NCBI GenBank assembly: GCA_034766995.1
Contig: CM068322.1
Coordinates: 20,615,745 to 20,679,744 of the forward strand
From: Acanthacorydalis orientalis
Lineage: Eukaryota; Arthropoda; Insecta; Megaloptera; Corydalidae
Length of the DNA stretch: 64,000 nt
Direction of reading: 5' to 3'
Of the stretch, positions 1 through 14,670 are shown one piece after another; the stretch's first letter is position 1; each line of letters starts with the position of its first letter. A program made the position numbers and the translations under genes. The notes beneath the pieces are model-generated. The model was not told where the DNA came from. It did no database searches and saw only the letters and a program-made list of their open reading frames with translations.

Positions 1-1626
1 AATAATAAAAAATGATACTTTTGAGAAAATCTCTCTTTTAGTCTATACATGTCCCTGTGAATGATTTTGGTACTTTTAATCATTAATAACAATATTTTTT
101 ATATATTTTGAAAAAAAGAATAATTATATGTTAAATAATGAAGAATTATGTTGAAAAATATACTTTAATTTAAATTAAAATGATATAGTTGTGATAAAAA
201 AGAGAATATCTGTTGATGTAATTTAATTTTGTTCTACTTGTCAAATATAAAAAAAAATAATGTATATATTTTGTTTCTAATATAATATCAAGTAAGTCAT
301 TAACTACGAATAACGTAGACAGAAACTCCTAAATGGTCCAATTTGAAATCATAATTCAACTCATTCACACAGATAATAACGAGTAATTTATTTTAAACGA
401 TTGCTTCACTTAACTGTAGTTTATTTATAAACTGTAATTCAAGAAAAGAGATTTAAAGTGAAAACTTTCCATTTTGTGCCGAAACTGTCACTTAAATATA
501 CTTAATCTTTCTCTCGGTGCCATCTATCATTTACGAAAAGAAGTTGATTAATCATTCCTGCTGTTGCTGTTTTTGTTATATTTACTTACACCATTGAAAG
601 ATAGCGTCGTCACTGTACGGATGCCTGTTTTGCTGCTGATGAAAAGTATATAAGATGGTGACAAGGCAACTATTATATCAGGTATATATTATTATATGGG
701 ACACGATTTGACTCGTTAAGTATCGTGTTTTCGGTGTATTGTTTTCAAGTTTCGGTGCGATGCTTGCATGAAGTAGGTCAGGAAAATTATGGTTTATTAT
801 TTAAGTGCTATTATGTCTCCCTGTTCATTTGTTTGCACTTCGTGCTCCTTCATGATTTGTTATTTACGTTGAAAACCGATGGTATGTCGAGATAAAGTAT
901 ATGTGAAATAAACATTATTTCATTTACAACATATTTCGTACCTTGCAATAGACAATGAATAATTTTATATCACAAGAAATGCATATGTACATTTCTCATA
1001 CTGAATCCTGCCATCAATTTTGGCACAACTCCATTTATATATTCTTTATATGTCTATTGATTTATTTTATGTGAAACATAAGATAAAGAAAATGCGGACG
1101 TAATCTATATTCAACCTAAAATCCAACCTGAAATGTAAATGTAAGAAAAATATGAAGAATAATTACTTTATGCACAAATCCAACTATTCATCTGATAGAA
1201 TGAATCAATTTTGCCCGTTAGATGTATTCTTTTCTAAATGTATGCTATTTTGATAGTGAATAGTCAAATGAATTATTCTTTTTAAAAATTTACTTATTGC
1301 AATTTATTAAAAAATGAATATGAAATGAAAGGAAGTGTTAATGACGATCGGCCCTTAATAAAAAAAACATCTTAAAAAATAGCTTAGATACGAATTTAAA
1401 TGAAATAATAATAATAGTCAACAACATTTCAAACAATAATTAAGATTATAAATTTTAGTACCATAACAATGAATAAAAGAAATGAGGTAATTTATAAAAG
1501 ACTATAAAAGCACCTAATATGTATAACTTTTCATTGAATACACTTTCATTTAAACACTAACAGCATTAAAGGAATAAAAGAAATAAATTGTAAATTAAAT
1601 ATACGTTCCTTTCTCTTTTCCACAAA

Positions 1627-1669
<43 letters not shown>

Positions 1670-2714
1670 CTGAAACACTATAGAATGATTATTCTAAAAC
1701 AGAATTTCTATGAATAAAATTACCAAGAATGTCAAATTTATGTCGGTGATTTAGTTTTTAATAGAGTTTTAATACTGAGTATTTAGATTATTAAACTAAA
1801 TACTCAGTCATGAAGAAATAAGAGAATAGTTTTGACAAAAACAGACTTTTTTATATTTGAATTATTTGTATTTGAAATTTAATTACTTATTTATTATAAA
1901 ATAAATAGAAAAAAGTATATATATATATATATATATACATATATTAGTATATAGTAAATAATCATTTCAAACAATTTATTTATTTTTCAAAATTTTTATA
2001 AACAGACATATTTCAGTGCTCTTAAATATGTAAAATTATTAGAAAAAATAATTTCATTGTAATTATTAGTTAAATTTTCACATATAGTGTTAATAATAAT
2101 ACGTTTTGTTCGAGGGATGGAAGTTTAAAATATGCCATAACGTATATGTTATTATTTAAATATTTATGACGAAACAGAAGAACTTGCAAGTAGTAATCAA
2201 TTATTCTCCAGAGACAGTTAAATAATATGACAATAAGGCACTGTCTTTAACACTGCCAATTAAATAAGACTGAAACGTTCTTGAAGCAGTAAAGAAAAGT
2301 TTCTTTTCACTGAAATTAAATGTAATTTAAACGTAGAAGAGAAAGTACTCAACAGTTTACAGGGAAGTATCTGATGAAAATGAATTAACTTGAAAAGAAA
2401 TTACTCATATATTTATTTTTTTATCCTCTGTTTCAAGAAATAAATATAGCTGAATAAATAGTAATTTGAAATTTAAATCAATTTTTTACCAGCTCATATT
2501 TTATTATAATTGTCTTGTTACAGTGAATAATTATATTAAATTATATTTAAAAAATCAGTATTATGACACCTTCTTTCTTAAAAAATGTTTAGATTTGAGG
2601 TTATTAACATAGAATTATTAAAAGTGAAGAAAAAATTAATTAAAGGTTTATTTTTACCTAAAATGTTTTTTTATAACTATGGAGAGAAAGATATTTTATG
2701 AGCTATAAGTGTAA
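1..2714. other. Non-coding A+T-rich stretch
   Basis: No gene seen. A slightly GC-richer part at 590-900 has TATATAAG at 647-654 and AATAAA at 907-912, compatible with a short non-coding transcript but unproven. The rest holds two short TA arrays and the hairpin at 1774. Confidence 0.6.
1774..1808. repeat. Perfect 13-bp inverted repeat (hairpin)
   Basis: ACTGAGTATTTAG (1774-1786) and CTAAATACTCAGT (1796-1808) are exact reverse complements around a 9-base loop. They are not simple TA sequence. No adjacent gene explains them. Confidence 0.85.
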
Positions 2715-2716
2715 TA

Positions 2717-3986
2717 GGAGGTTGCATTGAAAACCGCTGTTCACGTGTAGATATCTCTAGGTGCGTATGCTGTGGGCAGTGACAGGTGACATATTATTTT
2801 GAACATTGAAATTCCTACTGAAATTCAATCATTAGACGCCATCCTTTGTTTGCACAAGTGCTTTTATATAACCGGATTAAAACAGAACGCGATAAGTTGT
2901 TTTTTGAATGTGTATTTTTATACTACATTTATTTGAAAAAAATACAGCTGAAGCGTATAGATTGCTTGCAAAAACTTACAGTGAATCTGCTCTATCGGAA
3001 ACAATATGAAGTGATTGGTTTCAACGATTTAAAAGTAGTGATTATGACGTTCACATTAAACAACGACTAGGTCAATCGAAAAAGTTTGTAGATGAACAAC
3101 TGCAAGATCTATTGGAAGAAAACCCTGCTTAAACACTCAAAGAATTAGCTCAATAGCTCGAAGTCGATAAATCAACAATTTTATGAAGTTTACAAGACAT
3201 GGGAAAGATCCAGAAAGAAGGGAGATGGCTTCCACATGAATTGACCGAAAATACCATTGCTAATTGTTTAAACATCTCGATTTATTTGCTTGCAAGCCAT
3301 AAAAAGAAGAATTTATTGTGACGTATCATGACCGGTGATGAGAAATGGATCTATTTCGACAATTCGAAACGCGAGAAATCATGGGGGTTGATCCTGGTCA
3401 AACATCAACGTCGATATTAAAGCGAAACATCCACAGTTACAAAGCAATGATCTCTATTTGGTGGGATATGGAGAGTGTCATATATTATGAGCTGTTAAAG
3501 CCGAAGGAAACAATCACCGCCGAACGTTATCGATACACAATTAGAGCGTTCATAATAATTTTATGCAAAAACGATCATCACTTGAATCAAATCGCCGAAA
3601 AGTGATTCTTCTCCATAATAACTCACGGCCTTATGTTGATATAACCGTGAAACAAACACTAATGGAGCTCGAATGGGAGGTTCTCTCGTATCCAATGTAT
3701 TTTTCGGACCTGGTCTCAAGCGATTATCATCTGTTTCAAACGATGCAACATGTTTTCGAAGATACACATTTCCATAACTACAGAGAAGTAGAAAATTGGG
3801 TTTCTGAATAGATTGGCTCAAAAGACATATCATTCTTTCATCGCAGAATTCAACTTCTGCCAGAAAGGTGGGAAAAAGTCATAGAACCGAGAGCAAATAC
3901 TTTGATTAATGTATTCACACATTATGTTATTGAAATAAATGTTTCAAAAGAATCCACAAAAAACAGCATCTTTCAATACTACCTCT
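2717..3986 (+). mobile_element. Full-length mariner transposon, mauritiana-type, inactive
   Basis: This is a 1,270-bp element between two TA dinucleotides (2715-2716 and 3987-3988), the expected mariner target duplication. Its imperfect terminal inverted repeats are 25 bp: the left one begins GGAGGTTGCATTG (2717-2741) and the right one, read on the other strand, begins AGAGGTAGTATTG (3962-3986), with 19 of 25 positions identical. The length matches an intact mariner of about 1.3 kb. The interior is a decayed transposase, listed separately. The region outside the transposase is short untranslated sequence. Confidence 0.93.
2840..3915 (+). pseudogene. Mariner transposase pseudogene (mauritiana-type)
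   Basis: The reading is spread over three frames with several stop codons, for example after ENPA near 3129 and in the ELAQ segment near 3150. Recognisable in order are the N-terminal helix-turn-helix region (TAEAYRLLAKTY and WFQRFKSSDYDV), the WLPHEL linker (canonical WVPHEL) near 3230, first catalytic Asp in TGDEKWIYFDN (3337-3339), YYELLKP near 3485, LLHNNSRP near 3610 and SSDYHLF near 3720. The second catalytic Asp of the canonical HDN is replaced by Asn (3617-3619). The third Asp is at 3722-3724, giving the standard 34-residue spacing. LPERWEKVI near 3858 is the family C-terminus. YYELLKP and the overall match place it with the mauritiana-like mariners. It is not functional. Confidence 0.9.
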
Positions 3987-4417
3987 TAATATTTTAATGA
4001 ATATTTATCAATTTTATTTAAAAGATTTATAGATGGAGATTTTAATTCTAACAATGAAAAGGTATCTATGATTTTTTTCGGGGTTAATGACAAAAAAATA
4101 TAACTAACTGTGAATTATCCAAGTATCTATAACGAGAAATCGATAACAAGTTGATAATTTTAATGAAAAAGTTTTTCGAAAAAATAATAATAATGATACT
4201 AGTGTTTGCAGATAAATAAATGTAGATAGATTTATTTGACAAAAAGCAAAAAAAGAAAAGTAAGCACAGAAGGTAAAAATATTAATTATTAATTAATTTA
4301 ATATAATTAATATAACTAGAATGAAAACAAGTAAGTTAAAATTAGCAATGATTTAATTTAAAATATATTAGTTTAAAATGTTTCTTTAAATGAATTATAT
4401 CATATGAAATAAATAAA

Positions 4418-4423
<6 letters not shown>

Positions 4424-4467
<44 letters not shown>
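4424..4467. repeat. (TA)n array
   Basis: Pure, about 22 units. Shorter runs lie at 1633-1662 and 1916-1937. Confidence 0.95.
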
Positions 4468-4470
<3 letters not shown>

Positions 4471-5680
4471 TATTTGATATCCCTGCCCTTTTATTTCATT
4501 TTAATTAAAACTGAAAAGAAAACGTGTATGTGTTCTGAACAAACTAATTCTGAACAATTTATTTCATTTTATATAAAACTACTTACTTTTTATTCAGTTA
4601 AAGTGGTTGAATATTGTTTGAATGGAAAATAAATCATAAAATAGTAAATACTTTTCAATGTTATAAAACTGGAAAATCATCATAAACTGAAAAAAAATCC
4701 TGCTGAATTATAAAAGGTTTATTTTGTAAATAAAAACTTTTATTAAACATTATTGAATGTTCCTTAAATATTTAACTAGATCTATAATAAATTATTTATT
4801 TAATTGTTTGTATAATTAAATGTAAACAAAACTATTAAACAATTTAAATAACGATATATACGAGTATATGTAAGTACCATATTATTTCGAGATGAAGTAA
4901 CAATAACTTTCCAATTTCTCCATTGAGTTTAATATGTGGGCGTAAAAGTTCTAAAATAGTCGGTGTATGTTTGAGTAAAATTGAATTACGCATTGAATTT
5001 TTTATGTTAACCTACGCAAAGGAACGACTGTGAGGGTAGGATACACAACTTTAACTGTACATATGTACATACCCACACAGATATTGAAGCACACATACAT
5101 ACAGTGCGCACGACCGACTCGATAAATTTCTAAGACTCGATAAATTGAAAAGTATAGACGTTCGAAAAATATAGCTGTTAGAAATCTGTACGATAATTTA
5201 CGTTATAGGTTCATTTAATGTTATAAAAACTGAAATGTTTGTTTTTATATGAAATATGTGAAAGTGAATGGTTTATAAATTTTATAATAAAAATGATTAA
5301 TGATAGATTGAGAACGATCAGAAAAAAGACCGAGAACATTTATTGGATTAGGATCGAAATGTTAGTTTAATAAAATGATACAAAAAAATGAAACTTATTT
5401 ATAATAAACACGAACTAATTTTACCATAAATTTATTATTTTAACTTATTCATTGATCAGAATTAATTTTAATAATATTCACTTACTCTTTTTATTTTTTA
5501 ATTAATCATATAACTATAGATTTCTTTTCAATCAATCGATACAGTAGTTAGTTTTCTTATTTTTAATGTATAAATCAATCATCAAACCATTTTTCTATAT
5601 TAAAATTTTATTCGAAAGAAACAGATTTTAAGTAATAACAAAACAATTACTATCAAAAATGTATTTTTTAGTATTTTGAA

Positions 5681-5780
5681 GATAGAATCGCTATTGAAAT
5701 GCACATAAGCAATAATCAAAAATGATTAATAATCAACTATTGAATCATTTTAATTAATTAAATACGTAGTTTATCAGATG
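5681..5780 (-). repeat. Dispersed repeat R, copy
   Basis: On the minus strand it contains ATTCAATAGTTGATTATTAA, then GCTTATGTGCATTTCAATAG. This is one of nine copies of a roughly 100-bp A+T-rich repeat recognised by the ordered words TGTTCAATAA, TGATTATTGA and GCTTATGTGCATTTC. Confidence 0.6.
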
Positions 5781-5969
5781 ACTGAAAAATTATTTCGAGG
5801 AAGTAAATTTAGTTACAGTGCCAGAACTATATTTTAATAATTTTTATTAAACCTTAAATGTTTTAATCTTATTTCTATTCGAACAATATTGTAAATTTAT
5901 TTTAAATAACTTTTGTATGTAATCGTTGAATATAAATATTTAGGTAGAATTTTCTTGATTAAGTCAATA

Positions 5970-6001
<32 letters not shown>

Positions 6002-6254
6002 ATATGCTCAGCATAGAAATGTTATTAGTTTATTTTTTATAAGTTTGTTGCTTTTTATATATGAATTTATATTTATAAGTTATTTTATTTCCATACAACT
6101 TAATTTTCTAAACACCTTTTGAAATATTCAAAAAAGTTAATAAATATATTTTTTATATTACTAGAAATATATCTTTTTCTAGAAATTTTGATTTTTTTTA
6201 CAGTAAATACTTTTTACAATTTTGTATTTTATAGAAAGGGAGAAAGTGCAATAA

Positions 6255-6262
<8 letters not shown>

Positions 6263-6331
<69 letters not shown>
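6263..6331. repeat. (TA)n array
   Basis: Nearly pure, one TG at 6287. A second array lies at 6481-6523 and a shorter one at 5976-6001. Confidence 0.95.
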
Positions 6332-6334
<3 letters not shown>

Positions 6335-6478
6335 TAAGACCACCAATAATACAAATTTGAAAGTGCTAATAAATAACTATCAAATAAACAATAATATTTT
6401 TAAAATATTTTATGTTTCTGTAATAATCTATTTTTCCTAGAATTCTTTAAAGTAAAATTTATATTAATATTTTTTATT

Positions 6479-6527
<49 letters not shown>

Positions 6528-7068
6528 CAATAATAATTTAAAAAATCAACACGTTAGATGTCTGAATTTGTTATCTTTAATATACATTTTTTAAAACATA
6601 CCTACATTAAATGATACACTTATTAATTTTGCAAAATGAAATAATTCTTTAAAAAGGAAAACTCCTGTTTATATTTGTTATCTGAAATAATAATAAAAAT
6701 ATTATATATGATTACCATGTGAGAAATAGAGATTGAATTTAAATTTAATATATTTAATAATACTTTGAAATAAATACCTTTGAAATATATGTATTTAAGT
6801 ATTATAAACTATACTGTATATTTATTTGTATATTATAAAAATGTGAACTTTTATTTCAATTCTAGAAGAGACTATGATTATATTACAAAGATACATTGTG
6901 GCAATTGTTAAAATTTTGAGTTGATTTTATATTTCCAGGTAATTAACAAACATCAAATATTTTAAGTAAATTTATTTTTAATTAAAACGAAAATACACAC
7001 AAAAATTAACTCATCACTTGTTTAAAGAAGTGTCAAGGGTAAGAAAAAATCTTAAATACATATTGACG

Positions 7069-7115
<47 letters not shown>

Positions 7116-7381
7116 AATGTATTATAGTTTCTAAAAATATATTTACATGATATTTTTCTATTTTTAAACATACAACAGCCATTGTTTGCATTTCCTTCAG
7201 GCTGCCGAGGACGGCTCTGTTATATCATGAATATCCAATGGAAAGTCTACAGCAGTTCGTATAAAATAATATAGCAGTAAGAGAACGAGAAATGTAGAGT
7301 TTTGCTTCAAAGACAATTTATTATATTAAGTAAGTATGCGTGTGCGTTATTTTATATGTATTTATATCTTCGTGCGTTTCT

Positions 7382-7384
<3 letters not shown>

Positions 7385-7465
<81 letters not shown>
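7385..7465. repeat. Compound (TA)25(TG)15 microsatellite
   Basis: A pure TA run passes directly into a pure TG run. A separate (TA)n lies at 7075-7113. Confidence 0.96.
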
Positions 7466-7468
<3 letters not shown>

Positions 7469-8524
7469 TATGTATAGTTGTGTGTATGTTTATGTACGTA
7501 TCTGTATGTCTGTTTAGAGTTTCTTATTCGTGAAACGGTGCATTTCTTACACCATTTCTTCGTTCAAATGAAAGAGCATAATTCACGCGAATTGTTGAAA
7601 ATGAATAAGAAGTTCTATAGACGTTGAGTTAGTTATCTAGTAGCGCCACTGTCTTCTGTTTACAATTTCTATGTAATTAAGTTACGCTCATGGTGGCGGT
7701 AGAAGTGTATACTTCAGTAGACGAGTCGGGTGGAAAAGGAAATCGTCTTTCGTTCAACCATTGTAATGTGCTGCTCTCAAGTGTCTGTGTCCCTTATTAA
7801 GTCATCACTTATATATTTAGAGTGGATGTCGACTCATACCCGTAAAATGATAAATTAATTCTTGCAGGGGTGTCTAAAATTACAGTTATTAAATATTAAC
7901 AATTTTCAGTGTGGTTAAATCGTTTTCATAAATTATTTAGCTTGAATGAATTTTTGAAATCAGAAAGTATACTTACATACTGCTCAAAGATCAACGTATT
8001 TATTAAATTTTTATAATGAACATTGTAAACTTCAGTAATATAAAAGTATATTAACTTTATTATCGTATAAAAATGAATTATTTTAAGCAGTTAAATGTAT
8101 ATTCTTTTGAAATACAGAATAGTAAATAGTTATTAATTAATCAATTATTATTTCAAAAAATGCAAATATAATATTTATGAAGGTTCTATTTTCTTTAAGT
8201 AATAGGAAATGTATACAGATTTTTAAAATATTTAAATATAAAAAAAATAATAATCAATTGATATTGTAAATAGCTTTTAAATAGTATATTATATATTTTC
8301 TGTTGCGTTATTCTTAACAAATAATTTTCATTCTTAGTTCTTGAACATATAAAATTAATTCATATATGTCAAAGTAAAATATTTGCAAAAGGATGCACTT
8401 TTTTACTTTTCTTTATTTAGTCACTGTTATTAATTTATTGTTTTCCTATTTTATTAACACAATATTTGTATTTTACAATGAATAATTCAATCACACCATA
8501 ATCATATTTTCTCCAATCAAATAT

Positions 8525-8583
8525 GCCAAAAATGTCATTAATCATCATATTTGATTTTTGATCACAAGCATTTCGATGATGAA
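8525..8583 (+). repeat. Dispersed repeat R, partial copy
   Basis: Carries AAAATGTCATTAATCATCAT, TTTGATTTTTGATCACAAGC and ATTTCGATGATG in family order. The 5' half is absent. Confidence 0.4.
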
Positions 8584-8770
8584 ATTATCGTTCTCAACTC
8601 ACTAAAGCACAAAAAAAAACTAGTCACATGCTTAATAAAATCTAAAAATATTTTAAAATCATCTTTAAAAATATTCTAAAAGATCTCTGATTTAAAATTT
8701 GATTACATTAGTCCCTTTAGTTTTATAGTTATTCAAAAAAAATTGAATTTACATCTATATACAAATATAA

Positions 8771-8771
<1 letters not shown>

Positions 8772-8831
<60 letters not shown>

Positions 8832-8836
8832 TATAT
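8772..8836. repeat. (TA)n array
   Basis: One TG interruption at 8812. Another array is at 9102-9136. Confidence 0.95.
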
Positions 8837-9099
8837 TCTTTATAAGTATATACAAACTTTAATTTTTTATACAGTCCTTTTTAAATTTTATTCTTTTTCT
8901 TACATTCGAATATTTCATTTTGAGAATTAAATATTTTCTTAAAATAAAATCTCATTATTATTCAAAAGTTTAAGCATAAATTATAAATACCGAGAAAATA
9001 TGTACCAACACAAAAAAATGTGTCTATATATATACATATATATATACATATTTATGGGGAGAAAATTAAATATTAAATCATATTTTAAATTAATATTAA

Positions 9100-9144
<45 letters not shown>

Positions 9145-9669
9145 TGTTTTACATATTTTATGTACTTTTTTCCCAACAGAATATTTTTTTGTAGTTCTAA
9201 GAATTCCTGTGTCAGATTACACCAGTAATACATGTAATGGATATGCCCGTTCACGTCTATTTAACATGAAAAAGTTTTGTTTCATATATTTTCTGTATTG
9301 TAAAAAAGCACCTTCTTCTAAGAATATTTAATTATAGCTTCAGTTTAAAAAAGTAATAATTAAGGTAATTTCCTGACCCACTTACCAGCCCTGAAAGTTA
9401 AAGTACTCATTATATTGCTGCTGCTGTTAAGTGAACTCATTTCATTTCTTGCAGCTAGCAGGGTATATAGTTCGTAGTCTTCTTAATTCAAACTGGATAG
9501 CATTTTACCAGACAATGAAGTGAAACGTTTTAATTTTGTGTAGTTATAAACAAGAACACTAAATAGTTTTTGAATAAAAAGATGCAAATATCTTACGGTA
9601 ATTAAAAATGCATTAAGCTAATGTGCAATTACAAACGATGTTAATTTATTAAAGATACAATCATAATAG

Positions 9670-9671
<2 letters not shown>

Positions 9672-9716
<45 letters not shown>

Positions 9717-9721
9717 CTTAA

Positions 9722-9752
<31 letters not shown>
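9672..9752. repeat. Paired (TA)n arrays
   Basis: Runs at 9672-9713 and 9724-9752, separated by AATACTTAAAT. They end 20 bp before family A copy 1. Confidence 0.95.
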
Positions 9753-9755
<3 letters not shown>

Positions 9756-9772
9756 CATCCATATTAAGTGTA

Positions 9773-10276
9773 AAAATTAATTCGGTACCCTTAAATTGAA
9801 TCAATCATAACTCTGTTGTTTGTTGTTTAAATTAAAACATTTTTTTGTCATTTTAGGATTTATATATATTTAAATATTTAAAAACACTATATGTCTTAGA
9901 TAAACAGTTAGCACAACCTTAAAAAACAGTAATAAAAACAATAGAGTTCGAAAACGATCATATTAGGCATTTCATACTCTGTGCATTTCAGTTAAAAAAA
10001 TACTGCTGAATTAGCGGGAATGTTTTGTTCCGTTTTGTAGGAAGGCGTTATAACATATAAAACATGCAAAAATGTTAAAACAGTGGACGAGATCCAAAAA
10101 TACATTACAACTTCATTGAGTCAAAGCAGTCATATTTTTTTCGACAAGGGACTCGTCAGTTACCCGACAGATGGAGCAAAGTTACATAAAATAATGAAGG
10201 ATATTTTGAGGATTAAAATGAATTCCATTTTTCTGTTAACATTTATTTTCTATGAGAAAGGCACCAAATTAATTTA
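9773..10276 (+). mobile_element. Internally deleted mariner miniature, family A, copy 1
   Basis: This 504-bp element has inverted ends, with AAAATTAATTCGGTACC at the left and, on the other strand, TAAATTAATTTGGTGCC at the right, next to TA dinucleotides. The interior joins a trace of transposase N-terminus (HIRHFILCAF near 9960) to the transposase C-terminus. In one frame from about 10141 it reads RQGTRQLPDRWSKV followed by a stop and GYFED, which is the mariner LPDRW-K-V...YF signature. Everything between, including the catalytic domain, is missing. Copies at 19344, 41678 and 59152 share the ends and the structure. Confidence 0.88.
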
Positions 10277-10283
10277 TACACCT

Positions 10284-10288
10284 CATAT

Positions 10289-10339
<51 letters not shown>
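10284..10339. repeat. (TA)n array abutting a mariner miniature
   Basis: Starts about 8 bp after the right end of family A copy 1, so that element sits between TA arrays on both sides. Confidence 0.95.
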
Positions 10340-10341
<2 letters not shown>

Positions 10342-10917
10342 AATGACTAATTCAGATATTTATAAAGTAAATTAGTTAATTAAAAATGATAGTAAAATTT
10401 TCTCTTATATTTTTGTCATTTTTTTAAAATTTATTAATTATTCCAATAAAATATATTAATTACAGTTTTGTCACCAATTTTATTTTTCGTCATATACGAT
10501 ATCAAACTATTTTTTAGCCATTTTCTTTTAATTCATTAATAATTTTTAAGGAAATAACGATTTATAAATAGTAAACTATGGGATTTATTTTTCTCATCTT
10601 AATAAATATTAAATAATAATAAAATATTATTAATGTATAAAAAATGTTTTGGAATGTATGATTAAATGAGATAACAAAATGCTTAAATTCTTTTACTAGT
10701 AATTTTTTATACATAAATGTCAAACTTTTGTATGGATTATGACAAAAAGGGATTAAACAATAGTTTTATAAAAATGCGTCTTCATACATTTTTTTAAAAA
10801 ATAATTTTATTGACAAATTTTATGAAAATATTTAAAAAGAATATTAAATATTTATTTTTTATATACGTCATATACATATAAAAATAGATACATACATATA
10901 TACACGTAATTTACACA

Positions 10918-10918
10918 T

Positions 10919-10986
<68 letters not shown>
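10918..10986. repeat. Compound (AC)n(TA)n microsatellite
   Basis: Internal to unit one of the 454-bp duplication. Confidence 0.95.
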
Positions 10987-11371
10987 GTATAGATATGTGG
11001 ATATGTACACAATACTTTCAGAGAATTAAATATTTGGAGTAAATTAATTTTATTTTGAATTATATCATTCTTATTATAACTCTAGTATTATAACTCTTTT
11101 TATAATTCTGTAACATAATATATTTTGTATAATAGAAGTTTCTGGTAGGAAAAGTTTCATAAATATATAAATGTCAAACTTTTATATGGATTATGACAAA
11201 CAGGAATTAAACAATAATTTTATAAAAATGAGTTTTCTTACATTTTTTTAAAAAATAATTTTATTGACAAATTTTATGAAAATATTTAAAATGATTACTA
11301 AATATTTATTTTTTATATACGTCATATACATATAAAGATAGATACGTACATATATGTATGTAATTTACACA

Positions 11372-11382
11372 TACACACACAT

Positions 11383-11432
<50 letters not shown>
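11372..11432. repeat. Compound (AC)n(TA)n(TG)n microsatellite
   Basis: Internal to unit two of the 454-bp duplication. TG has 11 units. Confidence 0.95.
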
Positions 11433-11433
<1 letters not shown>

Positions 11434-11603
11434 GATATGTCCGCAATAATTTCAGAGAATTAAATATTTGGAATAAATTTATTTCTTTTTGAATTTTATG
11501 ATTTTTATTATAACTCTAGTATTATAACTCTTTTTATAACTCTGTGATATAATATAATTCTCATAATAGAAGTTTCTGGTAGGAAAAGTTCAATAAATAC
11601 ATA

Positions 11604-14246
<2,643 letters not shown>

Positions 14247-14329
14247 ATGTAATAATGTGTATAAACAAAGATTTTGGAGAAAACTGTTTAGTATAAAAAC
14301 TCGACATCTAAATAGAATTATATTTCACA

Positions 14330-14670
14330 GTGTAGAAAAAATCTTCTTTGCATCCGACGAAAATTACAACAAAATTAAAATTTCGTACAGTGAAATAAAA
14401 ACGTTCCTCGAAGAGACGAATTCACCATCGCGTAAATCGCTTAGGATTTCCCTAAGGACGTGTCGTTCATTTTGTTCATTCGTTGTGCTACTAGTGCTTC
14501 AGTTATTCCGCCATTTCTGTGTTATGTGGTACTACTTTCATACGTATTGTGCGCACTGACGAAATGCGAAAAGTGCACACGACCCCCTTATATCCATTTG
14601 CCGCTTGCTCGACGCTCTAGAAATGTAATTAGCAAGTTGTACCCTAAGAGAACTGAGAGATATACGAGCG
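14330..14670. other. Higher-GC block with overlapping unassigned frames
   Basis: Two plus-strand frames (to 14559 and 14717) overlap in different phases. AGGATTTCCCTAAGGACG near 14441 and a run of CpGs (GCTCGACGCTC, ATACGAGCGC) set it apart. No domain recognised. Confidence 0.25.

Larger units (their letters stand above)
3989..9670. other. Non-coding A+T-rich stretch
   Basis: Holds TA arrays and two copies of repeat R. 7160-7300 and 7540-7810 have ordinary base composition, with GGTGGCGGTAGAAG and AGACGAGTCGGGTGG, but no frame. A pyrimidine tract ending TTCCTTCAG at 7200 followed by GCTGCCGAGGACGGC looks acceptor-like, but no exon can be built. Confidence 0.6.
10713..11603 (+). repeat. Tandem segmental duplication, period 454 bp
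   Basis: Two adjacent units (10713-11166 and 11167-11603) start at ATAAATGTCAAACTTTT and end at GAAGTTTCTGGTAGGAAAAG. They share long blocks, such as TTTTATTGACAAATTTTATG, ATATACGTCATATACATATA, AGAGAATTAAATATTTGGA and TATAACTCTAGTATTATAAC. Each unit carries a microsatellite at the same place, but of different composition: (AC)n(TA)n in the first, and a shorter (TA)n followed by (TG)n in the second. Confidence 0.93.

Noticed and set aside
7185..7240. Acceptor-like TTCCTTCAG followed by an open stretch
   Set aside because: The frame ends after nine codons and no matching donor or upstream exon was seen.
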